Positions 1 to 5,764 are shown, counted from the first letter of the stretch. The stretch is 8,329 nt of DNA from JBCDJG01 sp038748065 (GCA_038748065.1 JBCDJG010000098.1:1-8329), one strand, 5' to 3'. Notes: a model not told the origin generated them from the letters alone. Made by a program: numbers and translations.

Positions 1-243
1 CAGCCGGCGACTGGAACGGACCTGATTCAGATAGCCATACACATACAATTTGAGTAGATCGGCAGGGTTATAGGGCTTGCGGCCTGTCGTCTTGGGCGTG
101 GCCTTCGAGAAGCCTAGCTCGACAATGTCCAGATTATCGATGAAAGCATCGATCACTCGTACCGGGTGATCTTCAGCGACGTAATCGTCCAGCGTATCGG
201 GCAGAAAGCCCTGATCCCGGGACTCTCCATTCAGGTGGCGCAT
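1..243 (-). CDS. IS1182-family transposase, N-terminal fragment (runs off window)
   Basis: The start codon is ATG at 243-241, and the frame stays open for 81 codons to base 1. The protein begins MRHLNGESRDQGFLPDTLDD, then YVAEDHPVRVIDAFID, and later GRKPYNPADLLKLYVYGY and NQVRSSRRL. This series (LDDY near residue 20, EDxPVRVID at 24-32, GRxxYxPxxLLKLYxYGY at 54-71, SSRRL at 77-81) is the DUF772-type N-terminal region of IS1182/IS5-superfamily DDE transposases, which cut and join the element's ends. The catalytic DDE domain is not in the window, so intactness cannot be judged. No Shine-Dalgarno sequence lies between the ATG and the hairpin just upstream (247-278). The frame stays open upstream to a TGA at 282-280, but no ATG, GTG or TTG start occurs there, so 243 is the most likely start. 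Confidence 0.85.
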   Translation of the reverse strand, partial: MRHLNGESRDQGFLPDTLDDYVAEDHPVRVIDAFIDNLDIVELGFSKATPKTTGRKPYNPADLLKLYVYGYLNQVRSSRRL

Positions 244-246
244 AAA

Positions 247-278
247 AAAATACCCGAATCTCTCGATACGGGTATTTT
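247..278 (-). terminator. hairpin with T-tract abutting the transposase start codon
   Basis: Bases 247-256 (AAAATACCCG) and 269-278 (CGGGTATTTT) are perfect inverted repeats, a 10-bp stem with a 12-base loop. On the minus strand the stem is followed by further T and then at once by the transposase ATG at 243, giving a T run of seven. It looks like an intrinsic terminator. An IS could use it to stop transcription entering from outside, or as an RNA structure that limits transposase translation. The plus-strand copy is also followed by T residues, so it could act in both directions. The stem is A/T-rich at its base; termination strength was not measured. Confidence 0.55.
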
Positions 279-288
279 GTCAGAGCCT

Positions 289-311
289 GGAGGTGTTTTC
301 ACACAGCCTCC
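289..311. repeat. putative terminal inverted repeat of the IS (one end)
   Basis: The minus-strand reading is GGAGGCTGTGTGAAAAC followed by ACCTCC. The core GGCTGTGTGAAAAC resembles IS1182-type ends as I recall them. The block is itself an imperfect palindrome (GGAGG/CCTCC arms), which would give a small hairpin at the end. The matching repeat at the far end is not in the window, so this is judged from one side only. Confidence 0.5.
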
Positions 312-369
312 TGACGGCCGCTTTTTTTTACCTTTTTGTTTAACCTGCAGTATCGTCAAGGGCGGCTGA

Positions 370-723
370 TCACTCGTCGACCCATACTTTGCGCAGTGGT
401 TCACCGAAGTCATCATAAATGACCTTGCGCTTTGGGCGCTGCAAGCGGCCGCGGCCAGTGCCGCTGTTTCGCTTGAGCCGGCTTTTCCGCCTCTCCTCGA
501 TGGCGGCCACTACTTCGGGCACGAGTGTGCGTTTGGTACGGGGCTCCAGGAACAGGCGCCGGTTCAGAAACAGTGGGGCTTCGTTGGGGTCTTTGCCGCT
601 GATACCTGATGGGACGCTTTGCACGACCCCGCCCTTATCGAGGAAGCGCTCCATCTGGGCCTCGAGGTCGGCGCGAATCTCGTCTTTACTCGTGGGTTTC
701 TTCACGGCTGCACTGTCGGCCAC
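370..723 (-). CDS. small basic hypothetical protein (117 aa)
   Basis: Start GTG at 723-721, immediately preceded by an in-frame TGA (726-724), so no longer start exists; the Shine-Dalgarno is weak. The product has an N-terminal part with QMERFLDKGGVVQSVPSGIS (residues 24-43) and a very basic C-terminal part (RTKR, EERRKSRLKR, GRGRLQRPKRK) ending in an acidic YDDFGEPLRKVWVDE tail. There is no signal peptide or membrane segment, so it is probably cytoplasmic, and the charge suggests nucleic-acid or ribosome/RNA polymerase contact. The FLDKGGVV motif is reminiscent of the FLxxGGKV segment in the Pseudomonas RNA polymerase-binding regulator SutA. The match is short and from memory, so I do not assign that name. 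A promoter at 750-778 suggests it is transcribed on its own. The IS end lies 58 bp downstream of its stop. The gene looks real; the function is unknown. Confidence 0.7.
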   Translation of the reverse strand: MADSAAVKKPTSKDEIRADLEAQMERFLDKGGVVQSVPSGISGKDPNEAPLFLNRRLFLEPRTKRTLVPEVVAAIEERRKSRLKRNSGTGRGRLQRPKRKVIYDDFGEPLRKVWVDE

Positions 724-749
724 TCAAGGCCTGAAGTTGGCAATCCGAT

Positions 750-778
750 AGTATAACGCTGCGCCACTGTATTTGCAG
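750..778 (-). promoter_or_regulatory. sigma70-like promoter for the 117-aa gene
   Basis: On the minus strand TATACT (755-750) forms a good -10 box and CTGCAA (778-773) a weak -35 box, with a 17-bp spacer. Transcription would begin near 743, leaving a leader of about 20 bases before the GTG at 723. This fits the chosen start. The -35 box touches the first unit of the tandem repeat at 778-834. Confidence 0.45.
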
Positions 779-834
779 GGGCAGCCCTCGCTGGGGCAGC
801 CCTAGCTGGGGCAGCCCTCGCTTGGGCGGCTGCC
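778..834. repeat. 15-bp GC-rich tandem repeat, three units plus a degenerate fourth
   Basis: Units GGGGCAGCCCTCGCT at 778-792, the same with one change (CTAGCT) at 793-807, an exact copy at 808-822, then a degenerate part (TGGGCGGCTGCC) at 823-834. It fills the gap between the peptidase stop (839-841) and the -35 box of the downstream gene. In the minus-strand transcript GGCAGCC (834-828) can pair with GGCTGCC (816-810) around an 11-base loop. There is no T-tract, so it is not a canonical terminator, but it could protect a 3' end or slow polymerase. The unit length of 15 keeps a reading frame, yet no gene runs through it. Confidence 0.85.
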
Positions 835-838
835 ATTG

Positions 839-1837
839 TCAGCGCGGGTCCCCCTGAGCGATATCGGTACGCAGGCTGGCTCCGGGCCCCAGGGACTGCA
901 GTACAACTTCACCCTTATCAATGCGTATGCCGAGGCTGCGAAACACATCCCTGTGGTCCGGCATACCGCGGCGCTGGCGCATCTCCTTGTACAGAGGCTC
1001 GAATAGTACGACCCGGTTAAGGCGGTCAAGACGCTCGACCATATCGGGTACGGAGAGCTCAAGATCAGCGCAGCACTCATTCAGTCGCGCGAGGGCGCTG
1101 TCGAGGCTGAGGCGGCCGCCGGACTGCTGGCGCAGCCGCGCATCGGCCACCAGAAAGTACCAGGCGCCGCTCCAGTAAACACGCATGTAGGCACCCATAC
1201 CGTGCATGCCATCACTGAGCGCTGCGAGCGGCGCATCATCGAACTGCGTTTGCGCCGCGCCGCGCTCAAAGCCATCGTGCAACTTCTGCCACATGGTGCT
1301 TTCATCCAGAATGCCAGCCCGTGCCTGCAGTAGATTCTGGTAGTAGCTGGCCAGGCCCTCGCTGAACCAGAGGTCGCCATAACCGCGGTATGGGATGAGC
1401 AGGTGCGCAAATTCATGGTAGCCGGTCCACGCCTTGATCAGCTGGTCGGCGCGAGGTTCCGCCCCCACGTAGAAAGATACCCGGTCAACATCGCCACGAT
1501 TGACCTGGGCCCAGGGTATTGGATCAGTGCCTGAAGAGGCCGTCGGTATAACCTGCACGCGCCAGCGATCGCGGGGCCAGTTTCCATAGGCCAACAGGAG
1601 GGATTGCGACAGGGGCTCCAGCCAGTTGCGAATCTCCTCAACGCTGCGGGCGCTGAAGCGCTCATCGACGAGGACTTCCAGCGTGCTGCTTCCGTGTCGT
1701 AGCTCGAAGCGGGAGTCAGCCGATACGGCCAGGGCCGCCGGTAAGAGCATGAATAGCGTCGAGATGAAAAAAGAGCGCGACAGGATCAAGGGATTCCAGG
1801 TGGACAACAAGCCGTGCAAATTTTCCTTATCTTTCAT
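839..1837 (-). CDS. exported peptidase-MA/M61-like zinc metalloprotease (332 aa)
   Basis: Start ATG at 1837-1835, supported by an extended -10 promoter 30 bases upstream; the Shine-Dalgarno is weak. An N-terminal stretch with a hydrophobic core (about residues 23-38) and an AVSA|DS site looks like a signal peptide, so it probably acts in the periplasm. The catalytic signature is HEFAH at 141-145 followed by LWFSEGLASYYQNLL (156-170). His141, His145 and Glu160 would bind zinc and Glu142 would be the base. The His145-Glu160 gap (14 residues) is shorter than the 18 of M1 peptidases. RVYWSGAWYFL (219-229) resembles the region after the zinc site in M1/M61 enzymes that supplies a tyrosine. This fits the gluzincin peptidase-MA-like group; the substrate is unknown. 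It has a vicinal cysteine pair at 255-256. It is transcribed divergently from the hydrolase at 1966, and a tandem repeat follows its stop by 5 bases. Confidence 0.75.
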   Translation of the reverse strand: MKDKENLHGLLSTWNPLILSRSFFISTLFMLLPAALAVSADSRFELRHGSSTLEVLVDERFSARSVEEIRNWLEPLSQSLLLAYGNWPRDRWRVQVIPTASSGTDPIPWAQVNRGDVDRVSFYVGAEPRADQLIKAWTGYHEFAHLLIPYRGYGDLWFSEGLASYYQNLLQARAGILDESTMWQKLHDGFERGAAQTQFDDAPLAALSDGMHGMGAYMRVYWSGAWYFLVADARLRQQSGGRLSLDSALARLNECCADLELSVPDMVERLDRLNRVVLFEPLYKEMRQRRGMPDHRDVFRSLGIRIDKGEVVLQSLGPGASLRTDIAQGDPR

Positions 1838-1866
1838 AGCCGAGCCGCTGCGACTGGAGTGACCTG

Positions 1867-1875
1867 ATCATACCA
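1867..1875 (-). promoter_or_regulatory. extended -10 promoter for the metalloprotease gene
   Basis: The minus strand reads TGGTATGAT, an extended -10 (TGn plus TATGAT, five of six matches to consensus). The -35 position is poor, as expected for an extended -10 promoter. Transcription would begin near 1860, giving a leader of about 22 bases before the ATG at 1837. Confidence 0.4.
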
Positions 1876-1927
1876 GCGCAGCGGTAAGCGGGACATGCGC
1901 CAACAACTTTTCCTTGCCAGGTGACTC

Positions 1928-1936
1928 TGGTTTAAT
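1928..1936 (+). promoter_or_regulatory. extended -10 promoter for the plus-strand gene run
   Basis: TGGTTTAAT at 1928-1936 is an extended -10 (TGn plus TTTAAT, five of six). No convincing -35 box is present. Transcription would start near 1943, about 22 bases before the ATG at 1966, with a good ribosome-binding site AGGGAG at 1953-1958 spaced 7 bases from the start. It faces away from the metalloprotease promoter; the two -10 boxes are about 55 bp apart, so a regulator bound between them could affect both. Confidence 0.4.
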
Positions 1937-1965
1937 GGCGGGCCGATTTTGTAGGGAGAAATTCT

Positions 1966-2991
1966 ATGGCCTGGCTGGTGCTGCTTGCCCTGGCGCTTGT
2001 TTTTTTTAGTGTTCGTTTTCTGCGCGGTGACACTTTGGTTTACCTGGACAGCCACGTGCTGCCCGCGCCAGAGGGTGTCGCCAGTGAGGCGCACAATAGC
2101 ATTCTTGATCGGCTCAGCGAGTTTGCAGGTAGCGGTGCCAAGCTACGGGGGAAGGCGCGCGTTTATGCGATCCGCGAGTATATGGATGCGCTCTGCGATG
2201 GACGCGAATTTGAATCAGCATTTCGACCCGTACAGGAGGGTCAGCTACGTGGGGAGTGGGTGCTGGCCCCGGGGGCTGATCCGCGCCGTCGGCTCCTGTA
2301 TATCCATGGTGGCGCTTTTTTTGCCGGCAGCCCTCGAAGCCACCGCACGATTACGGACCGGCTCTCTCGCCTGACCGGCTGTGCGGTGTTCTCGCTCGAC
2401 TATCGCCTGATGCCAGAGCACCGCAGGCTCGACGGCATTCTCGACTGTCGCAGTGCCTATCGCTGGCTCCTGACCAATGGCCCGGAGGGGCCGGAGAAGC
2501 TGGAGTACTTTTTAATGGCGGGCGATTCGGCGGGCGGCAACCTGACCCTGGTGACGCTGGCCTGGGCGCGGGACGAAGGCCTGCGACCAGTGGACGCAGC
2601 CATTGCTTTTTCGCCGGCCACGGATGCCAGTCTGACCTCGCCCAGTCTGCGCGACAATCTCAAAACGGACCCCATGTTGGGCCCCGCTTTTGGCTGGATG
2701 AGCAAGATACCGACCCCGCTGCTGTGGTGGGGTAGCTGGGCGATGGCTCGGATACGCCCCGCTGAACCACTTGTGTCGCCCCTGCGAGGAGATCTAAGTG
2801 GGCTGCCACCGGTGCTCGTACAGGCCAGCGAAGCCGAGATGCTGTATGATGACGCCAGACGCTTTGTTCGCAAGGCCGAACTGGCCGGGAGTCCGGCCTT
2901 GTTGCAGTCCTGGCCGCACATGGTTCACGTTTGGCAGATATTTACGCCAGAGTTGCCTGAGGCCGAAGACGCCTACGCAAACATCGCCTAG
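1966..2991 (+). CDS. membrane-anchored alpha/beta hydrolase, HSL (family IV) esterase type
   Basis: ATG with strong AGGGAG at spacing 7. Residues 1-17 form one hydrophobic helix followed by RFLR, suggesting an inner-membrane anchor. The hydrolase fold-3 signatures are in order: HGGAF at 114-118 (oxyanion hole), GDSAGG at 186-191 with nucleophile Ser188, EMLYDD at 291-296, and WPHMVHVWQ at 316-324 with catalytic His321. At the acid position the usual DPLxDD reads EMLYDD, so Glu291 probably replaces Asp; this occurs in some relatives. The enzyme should hydrolyse short or medium acyl esters; the substrate is unknown. The frame ends at TAG 2989-2991, but in-frame codons continue as FLDAVGGSLD and stop at TGA 3022-3024, 5 bases before the next start. 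This suggests a premature amber stop that removes 11 residues of the C-terminal helix. The core fold is intact, so activity may survive. Confidence 0.85.
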   Translation: MAWLVLLALALVFFSVRFLRGDTLVYLDSHVLPAPEGVASEAHNSILDRLSEFAGSGAKLRGKARVYAIREYMDALCDGREFESAFRPVQEGQLRGEWVLAPGADPRRRLLYIHGGAFFAGSPRSHRTITDRLSRLTGCAVFSLDYRLMPEHRRLDGILDCRSAYRWLLTNGPEGPEKLEYFLMAGDSAGGNLTLVTLAWARDEGLRPVDAAIAFSPATDASLTSPSLRDNLKTDPMLGPAFGWMSKIPTPLLWWGSWAMARIRPAEPLVSPLRGDLSGLPPVLVQASEAEMLYDDARRFVRKAELAGSPALLQSWPHMVHVWQIFTPELPEAEDAYANIA

Positions 2992-3024
2992 TTTCTGGAC
3001 GCGGTCGGCGGAAGCCTCGACTGA
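2989..3024 (+). other. amber codon and in-frame continuation of the hydrolase C-terminus
   Basis: TAG at 2989-2991 interrupts a frame that otherwise reads AYANIA, stop, FLDAVGGSLD, TGA. HSL-type esterases commonly end in a helix of the form xxIxxFLxx, so the continuation looks like the original tail. TAG is one change from GAG, CAG or AAG, and Glu would fit this position. The ancestral TGA lies 5 bases before the plsC-like start at 3030, whereas the present stop is 38 bases before it. Confidence 0.6.
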
Positions 3025-3029
3025 AAGCC

Positions 3030-3770
3030 ATGAACGCGATTCGTTCGATCCTGGTCTTCATTGTTCTGGTCCTGGCCCTGATACCCTTGGGCACCGGCCT
3101 GCTGCTGACCTCTATCGTTATTCGTGACGACCGTCTCTGGTGGTGGTTTGTGATTCCATTTTTGCGCAGCGTCATGATTGCCGTGCACTACATCGCTGGC
3201 GTCGTGCCGCGTGTCCAGGGGCAGCATCACCTGCCGCCAAAGGACGACATGCGCCGAGTCGTATTGTGTGCGAAGCATCAGTCCACCTGGGAGACCTTCT
3301 ACTTCCCCAGTATGACGCCCCATCCCCTGGCCTACGTCTTCAAGCGAGAGTTGCTCAGTATCCCTATATTCGGTTGGGCAATGAGCCGCTTGCGCATGGT
3401 TCCAATCGATCGCAAGCGTCGCACGGCCGCCTGGAACAAGGTTGCGGAAGAGGGCCTCGTGCTCATGGATGAGGGCAAGTGGATCATTATGTTTCCTGAG
3501 GGCACACGCACGGAGCGCGGCAGCAAAGGTGTTTACAAGAGCGGCGCCACGCGCCTGGCGTGTGCAACGGGCGCCTATGTAATCCCTATCGCCGTGACTT
3601 CGGCGCGCTGTTGGCCAAGGCGCTCGTTCTCCTTTCGACCCGGTATCGTGGACGTCTCCATTGGTGAGCCAATTCCCACGGATGGCCGTCAGGCAGAGGA
3701 ACTGATGGAGGAGATCGAGCGCTGGATTGAAGCAGAGATGCATCGCCTCGATCCTGAGGCCTATCAGTGA
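3030..3770 (+). CDS. PlsC-type 1-acyl-glycerol-3-phosphate acyltransferase family protein (246 aa)
   Basis: The protein should transfer an acyl group to a lysophospholipid-like acceptor at the inner membrane. Residues 6-30 form a membrane helix. The four acyltransferase blocks are visible: KHQSTWETF at 82-90 (block I, His83 and Glu88), VPIDRKRR at 124-131 (block II), FPEGTRT at 155-161 (block III) and VIPIAVTS at 184-191 (block IV). Block I is H-x4-E rather than the textbook H-x4-D; related proteobacterial proteins with HQSxWET are familiar, so this is a subfamily feature rather than a loss. The length is normal. The start ATG has only a weak ribosome-binding site (GAAAG), which suggests translational coupling to the upstream hydrolase, whose original stop ended 5 bases before. 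Whether this is the housekeeping PlsC or a paralogue with another acceptor cannot be told, so no symbol is given. Confidence 0.85.
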   Translation: MNAIRSILVFIVLVLALIPLGTGLLLTSIVIRDDRLWWWFVIPFLRSVMIAVHYIAGVVPRVQGQHHLPPKDDMRRVVLCAKHQSTWETFYFPSMTPHPLAYVFKRELLSIPIFGWAMSRLRMVPIDRKRRTAAWNKVAEEGLVLMDEGKWIIMFPEGTRTERGSKGVYKSGATRLACATGAYVIPIAVTSARCWPRRSFSFRPGIVDVSIGEPIPTDGRQAEELMEEIERWIEAEMHRLDPEAYQ

Positions 3771-3772
3771 TT

Positions 3773-3797
3773 GCACCTCCGGGCACTTAGCAGGTGC
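3773..3797. repeat. 6-bp inverted repeat after the acyltransferase gene
   Basis: GCACCT (3773-3778) and AGGTGC (3792-3797) are perfect inverted repeats separated by 13 bases, beginning 3 bases after the acyltransferase stop. No T-tract follows, so it is not a clear terminator. It lies just upstream of the putative -10 box at 3812 and could be a protein-binding site or a weak hairpin; either reading is tentative. Confidence 0.3.
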
Positions 3798-3817
3798 TCT
3801 GAATCGGCATTTATAAA
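3787..3817 (+). promoter_or_regulatory. weak candidate promoter for the DUF1302-DUF1329 pair
   Basis: TATAAA at 3812-3817 is a reasonable -10 box. The best upstream partner is TTAGCA at 3787-3792, with a 19-bp spacer, which is longer than ideal. A start near 3824 would give a leader of about 90 bases before the GTG at 3914. Read-through from the acyltransferase gene is an equally open possibility. Confidence 0.3.
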
Positions 3818-3860
3818 AACTTGATCGAGGACAACTCGCAGCTACACTTAAACAGTCAGA

Positions 3861-3916
3861 CTCCTAAAACCAATAAGATGACAGGAGCCCGCAATGCTCC
3901 TGGGAGAAGCCCCGTG
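3861..3916 (+). promoter_or_regulatory. structured leader with hairpin over a ribosome-binding site
   Basis: CAGGAG (3882-3887) pairs with CTCCTG (3897-3902), a 6-bp stem around a 9-base loop. The stem holds the ribosome-binding site of a 7-codon leader ORF. A second copy of CTCCT at 3861-3865 could pair with the same AGGAG, giving a mutually exclusive structure. The ribosome-binding site of the main gene, GGGAG at 3902-3906, begins at the last base of the stem. Ribosome passage through the leader ORF would open the hairpin and could change access to the main start. The pairings are seen in the sequence; regulation is inferred. Confidence 0.4.
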
Positions 3917-3917
3917 A
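3894..3917 (+). CDS. possible 7-codon leader ORF overlapping the DUF1302 start
   Basis: ATG at 3894 has a strong ribosome-binding site (AGGAG at 3883-3887, spacing 6) and encodes MLLGEAP before TGA at 3915-3917. This TGA overlaps the GTG start of the DUF1302 gene at 3914 (GTGA), an arrangement typical of translational coupling. The peptide has no run of a single amino acid, so there is no sign of amino-acid attenuation. Such a short ORF can arise by chance; the strong ribosome-binding site and the exact stop-start overlap are what make it noteworthy. Confidence 0.3.
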   Translation: MLLGEAP

Positions 3918-5746
3918 AGCAACAAATAGTGTCTGCACAGCGATCCGTCCTTGCCGCAGCGATAGCTATGGCAATCTGCACGCCCGCCCACGCAGTGAGC
4001 TTTGATATTGGCCCATTCGAGGGCAACTTTAACTCTAACTTTTCCGTCGGGGCCAGCTGGCGGATGACAGAGGCTTCTAATCGAGTCATTTCGCCGGGTA
4101 ATCTGGAAAGTGGTCGCGCTGCATCGTCTACGGCAGATGACGGCAACTTGAACTACGACAAGGGCGACATGTACTCGATGCTATTCAGGGGCCTGCATGA
4201 CGTCGAGCTCGACGCTGGCGGTTACGGCTTTTTCGTTCGCTTCAAATACTGGTATGACTATGAGCTCGACAAGGGTCGGGTGCCCCATGGTCACGCGGCA
4301 AATGAGTACGCCGCCGATGAGCGCCTCGAGACGTCCGACTTCGAGGACCTGGCACGCGAGCAGGGATTCGAGTTCCTGGACTACTACTTTTATTCGAGCT
4401 TTGAAGTCAGTGAGAAGCCCATTGAGTTTCGGGTGGGTAACATGGTGCTCAGCTGGGGCGAGAGCACGTTCATTCAAAACGGCATCAATGTCATCAGCCC
4501 CTTTGATGTCACCGCCCTGCGACGCCCGGGCTCCGAGATCCGTGAAGGGCTGCTCCCTGTTGGCATGGTTTACGGCAACATCGGCCTGACCTACGATCTC
4601 AGCGTCGAAGCCTTTTATCAATATGACTGGCAGCGGACAATTCTTGACGAGTGCGGAACGTACTGGAGCTCTGCTGATCCCTATGGTGGGGGTTGCGATT
4701 TCCTGACCGCAACGATCAATGCGTCAGATGCTGAGCAGGTCGAGGGAATCTTTCGCCTGGACCGCGGTCGTGATGACAAAGCCAGTGATAGCGGCCAGTG
4801 GGGCATCGCGGCGCGCTATTTTGTCGAAGCGCTGAACTCGACCGAGTTTGGCCTTTACTACATGAACCTGCATAGCCGCACACCGATCTTTAGCGGAATT
4901 AATACCGAGACCGGGCTTGGCGGTTCTATTCTCGACCCAAGCAATAATCCACAGTACTTTTTTGAGTTCCCGGAAGATGTAGACGTCTGGGGTGTCAGCT
5001 TTGCAACCAACCTGGGGTTGTGGGCCTGGTCGGGCGAGGTGAGCTACCGCCCGGATTTTCCCTTGCAGATTAATACCGTGGAACTGCTCCAGGCGCTGGC
5101 TTTGGGCGATATAGCGGAGTGGTCTCCCATGCTGGAACGCTCGCTCGCAGCCGGCCCTGGTGGCTATGTATCCGGCTTCGACGAAGTGTCCTATACCCAG
5201 GCCCAGACCACCTTTATCCGCTTTTTTGACCAGGTGCTCGGCTCCGAGCGCTTGTCGCTTGCCGCTGAAATTGGTGGCGTGTGGCTTGGCGGTCTCGACA
5301 GTGACGTCAACTATGGGCGCTCGTCTGCCTACGGTGTAGCCGATTTCAGGCCTTTTGAAAGCGAAGTGTTTCCAGGTGCAACGATTACCTGTAATACGCA
5401 CCCGCTGGCCCCCTTGATTGTGCCGAACGCCAATGAGGATTACTGCAACAAGGATGGCTTCACCGACGATTTTTCCTGGGGTTATCGCGTGCGTGCGAGC
5501 CTGGATTATTCGGACCTGTTCGCCGGCATTAACCTGACGCCTAACATCGCCTGGTCACATGATGTTAGCGGCACGTCCCCGGCGCCCAACTTTATTGAGG
5601 ACCGCAAGGCGATCAGCATTGGGCTTAGAGCGGATTACCTGAGTACTTACCAGGCCGAGATTTCTTACACGAACTTCTTTGGCGCAGACTACAACGAGCA
5701 AGAGGACAGAGATTTCCTGTCGCTCAGCTTCTCAATGGCCTTCTGA
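3914..5746 (+). CDS. DUF1302 family outer-membrane beta-barrel candidate (610 aa)
   Basis: I chose GTG at 3914 because it has GGGAG at spacing 7 and gives a textbook signal peptide (MKQQ, hydrophobic residues 12-22, cleavage AHA|VSF at 27/28). In-frame ATG 3878 and TTG 3821 would give longer N-termini with poorer ribosome-binding sites. The mature protein starts VSFDIGPFEGNFNSNFSVG and carries VGNMVLSWGESTFIQNGIN (174-192), the kind of motif seen in DUF1302 proteins. Alternating aromatic and polar strands and a terminal LSLSFSMAF ending in Phe fit a BAM-assembled outer-membrane barrel. Two cysteine pairs (247/261 and 493/511) sit in loop-like segments and could form disulfides. DUF1302 proteins usually travel with DUF1329, as here, and often with MMPL transporters and YCF48-like proteins; a role in moving hydrophobic compounds is suspected for the family but unproven. 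Substrate unknown. Confidence 0.8.
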   Translation: MKQQIVSAQRSVLAAAIAMAICTPAHAVSFDIGPFEGNFNSNFSVGASWRMTEASNRVISPGNLESGRAASSTADDGNLNYDKGDMYSMLFRGLHDVELDAGGYGFFVRFKYWYDYELDKGRVPHGHAANEYAADERLETSDFEDLAREQGFEFLDYYFYSSFEVSEKPIEFRVGNMVLSWGESTFIQNGINVISPFDVTALRRPGSEIREGLLPVGMVYGNIGLTYDLSVEAFYQYDWQRTILDECGTYWSSADPYGGGCDFLTATINASDAEQVEGIFRLDRGRDDKASDSGQWGIAARYFVEALNSTEFGLYYMNLHSRTPIFSGINTETGLGGSILDPSNNPQYFFEFPEDVDVWGVSFATNLGLWAWSGEVSYRPDFPLQINTVELLQALALGDIAEWSPMLERSLAAGPGGYVSGFDEVSYTQAQTTFIRFFDQVLGSERLSLAAEIGGVWLGGLDSDVNYGRSSAYGVADFRPFESEVFPGATITCNTHPLAPLIVPNANEDYCNKDGFTDDFSWGYRVRASLDYSDLFAGINLTPNIAWSHDVSGTSPAPNFIEDRKAISIGLRADYLSTYQAEISYTNFFGADYNEQEDRDFLSLSFSMAF

Positions 5747-5764
5747 GATCACGGGAGAGAGCCG

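Larger units (their letters stand above)
1..311 (-). mobile_element. IS1182-type insertion sequence, one end (partial)
   Basis: This is the transposase-start end of an insertion sequence; the rest lies beyond base 1. The call rests on the transposase N-terminus (1-243) and on an end sequence at 289-311. Read inward on the minus strand, that end contains GGCTGTGTGAAAAC, which I recall as typical of IS1182-type terminal inverted repeats. The end is itself partly self-complementary (GGAGG at 289-293 against CCTCC at 307-311). The exact tip is uncertain, roughly 307-316, because the partner repeat and any target-site duplication are outside the window. Just outside the tip is a run of eight T at 322-329. 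No host gene is visibly interrupted here: the nearest reading frame ends at 370, so the element sits downstream of that gene. Confidence 0.7.

Noticed and set aside
307..329. GC-rich stretch followed by eight T as a plus-strand terminator
   Set aside because: The only strong stem (GGAGG/CCTCC, 289-311) ends more than 10 bases before the T run, and no plus-strand gene lies upstream.
166..416. Small frames on both strands across the IS end
   Set aside because: They cross the IS boundary, the hairpin and non-coding flank and show no family resemblance; they are chance frames.
2988..3776. Long minus-strand open frame (262 codons) opposite the acyltransferase gene
   Set aside because: It mirrors the acyltransferase gene almost exactly, has no recognisable domain and has His/Arg-rich composition typical of antisense frames in GC-rich DNA.
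3774..3780. CACCTCC, identical to the 16S anti-Shine-Dalgarno core, just after the acyltransferase stop
   Set aside because: Seven bases match easily by chance and there is no other rRNA-like sequence around it.
3821..3913. Longer N-terminus of the DUF1302 protein from TTG 3821 or ATG 3878
   Set aside because: Both lack a good Shine-Dalgarno and would put 12 to 31 polar residues before the signal peptide, while GTG 3914 has GGGAG at ideal spacing. ATG 3878 remains possible.
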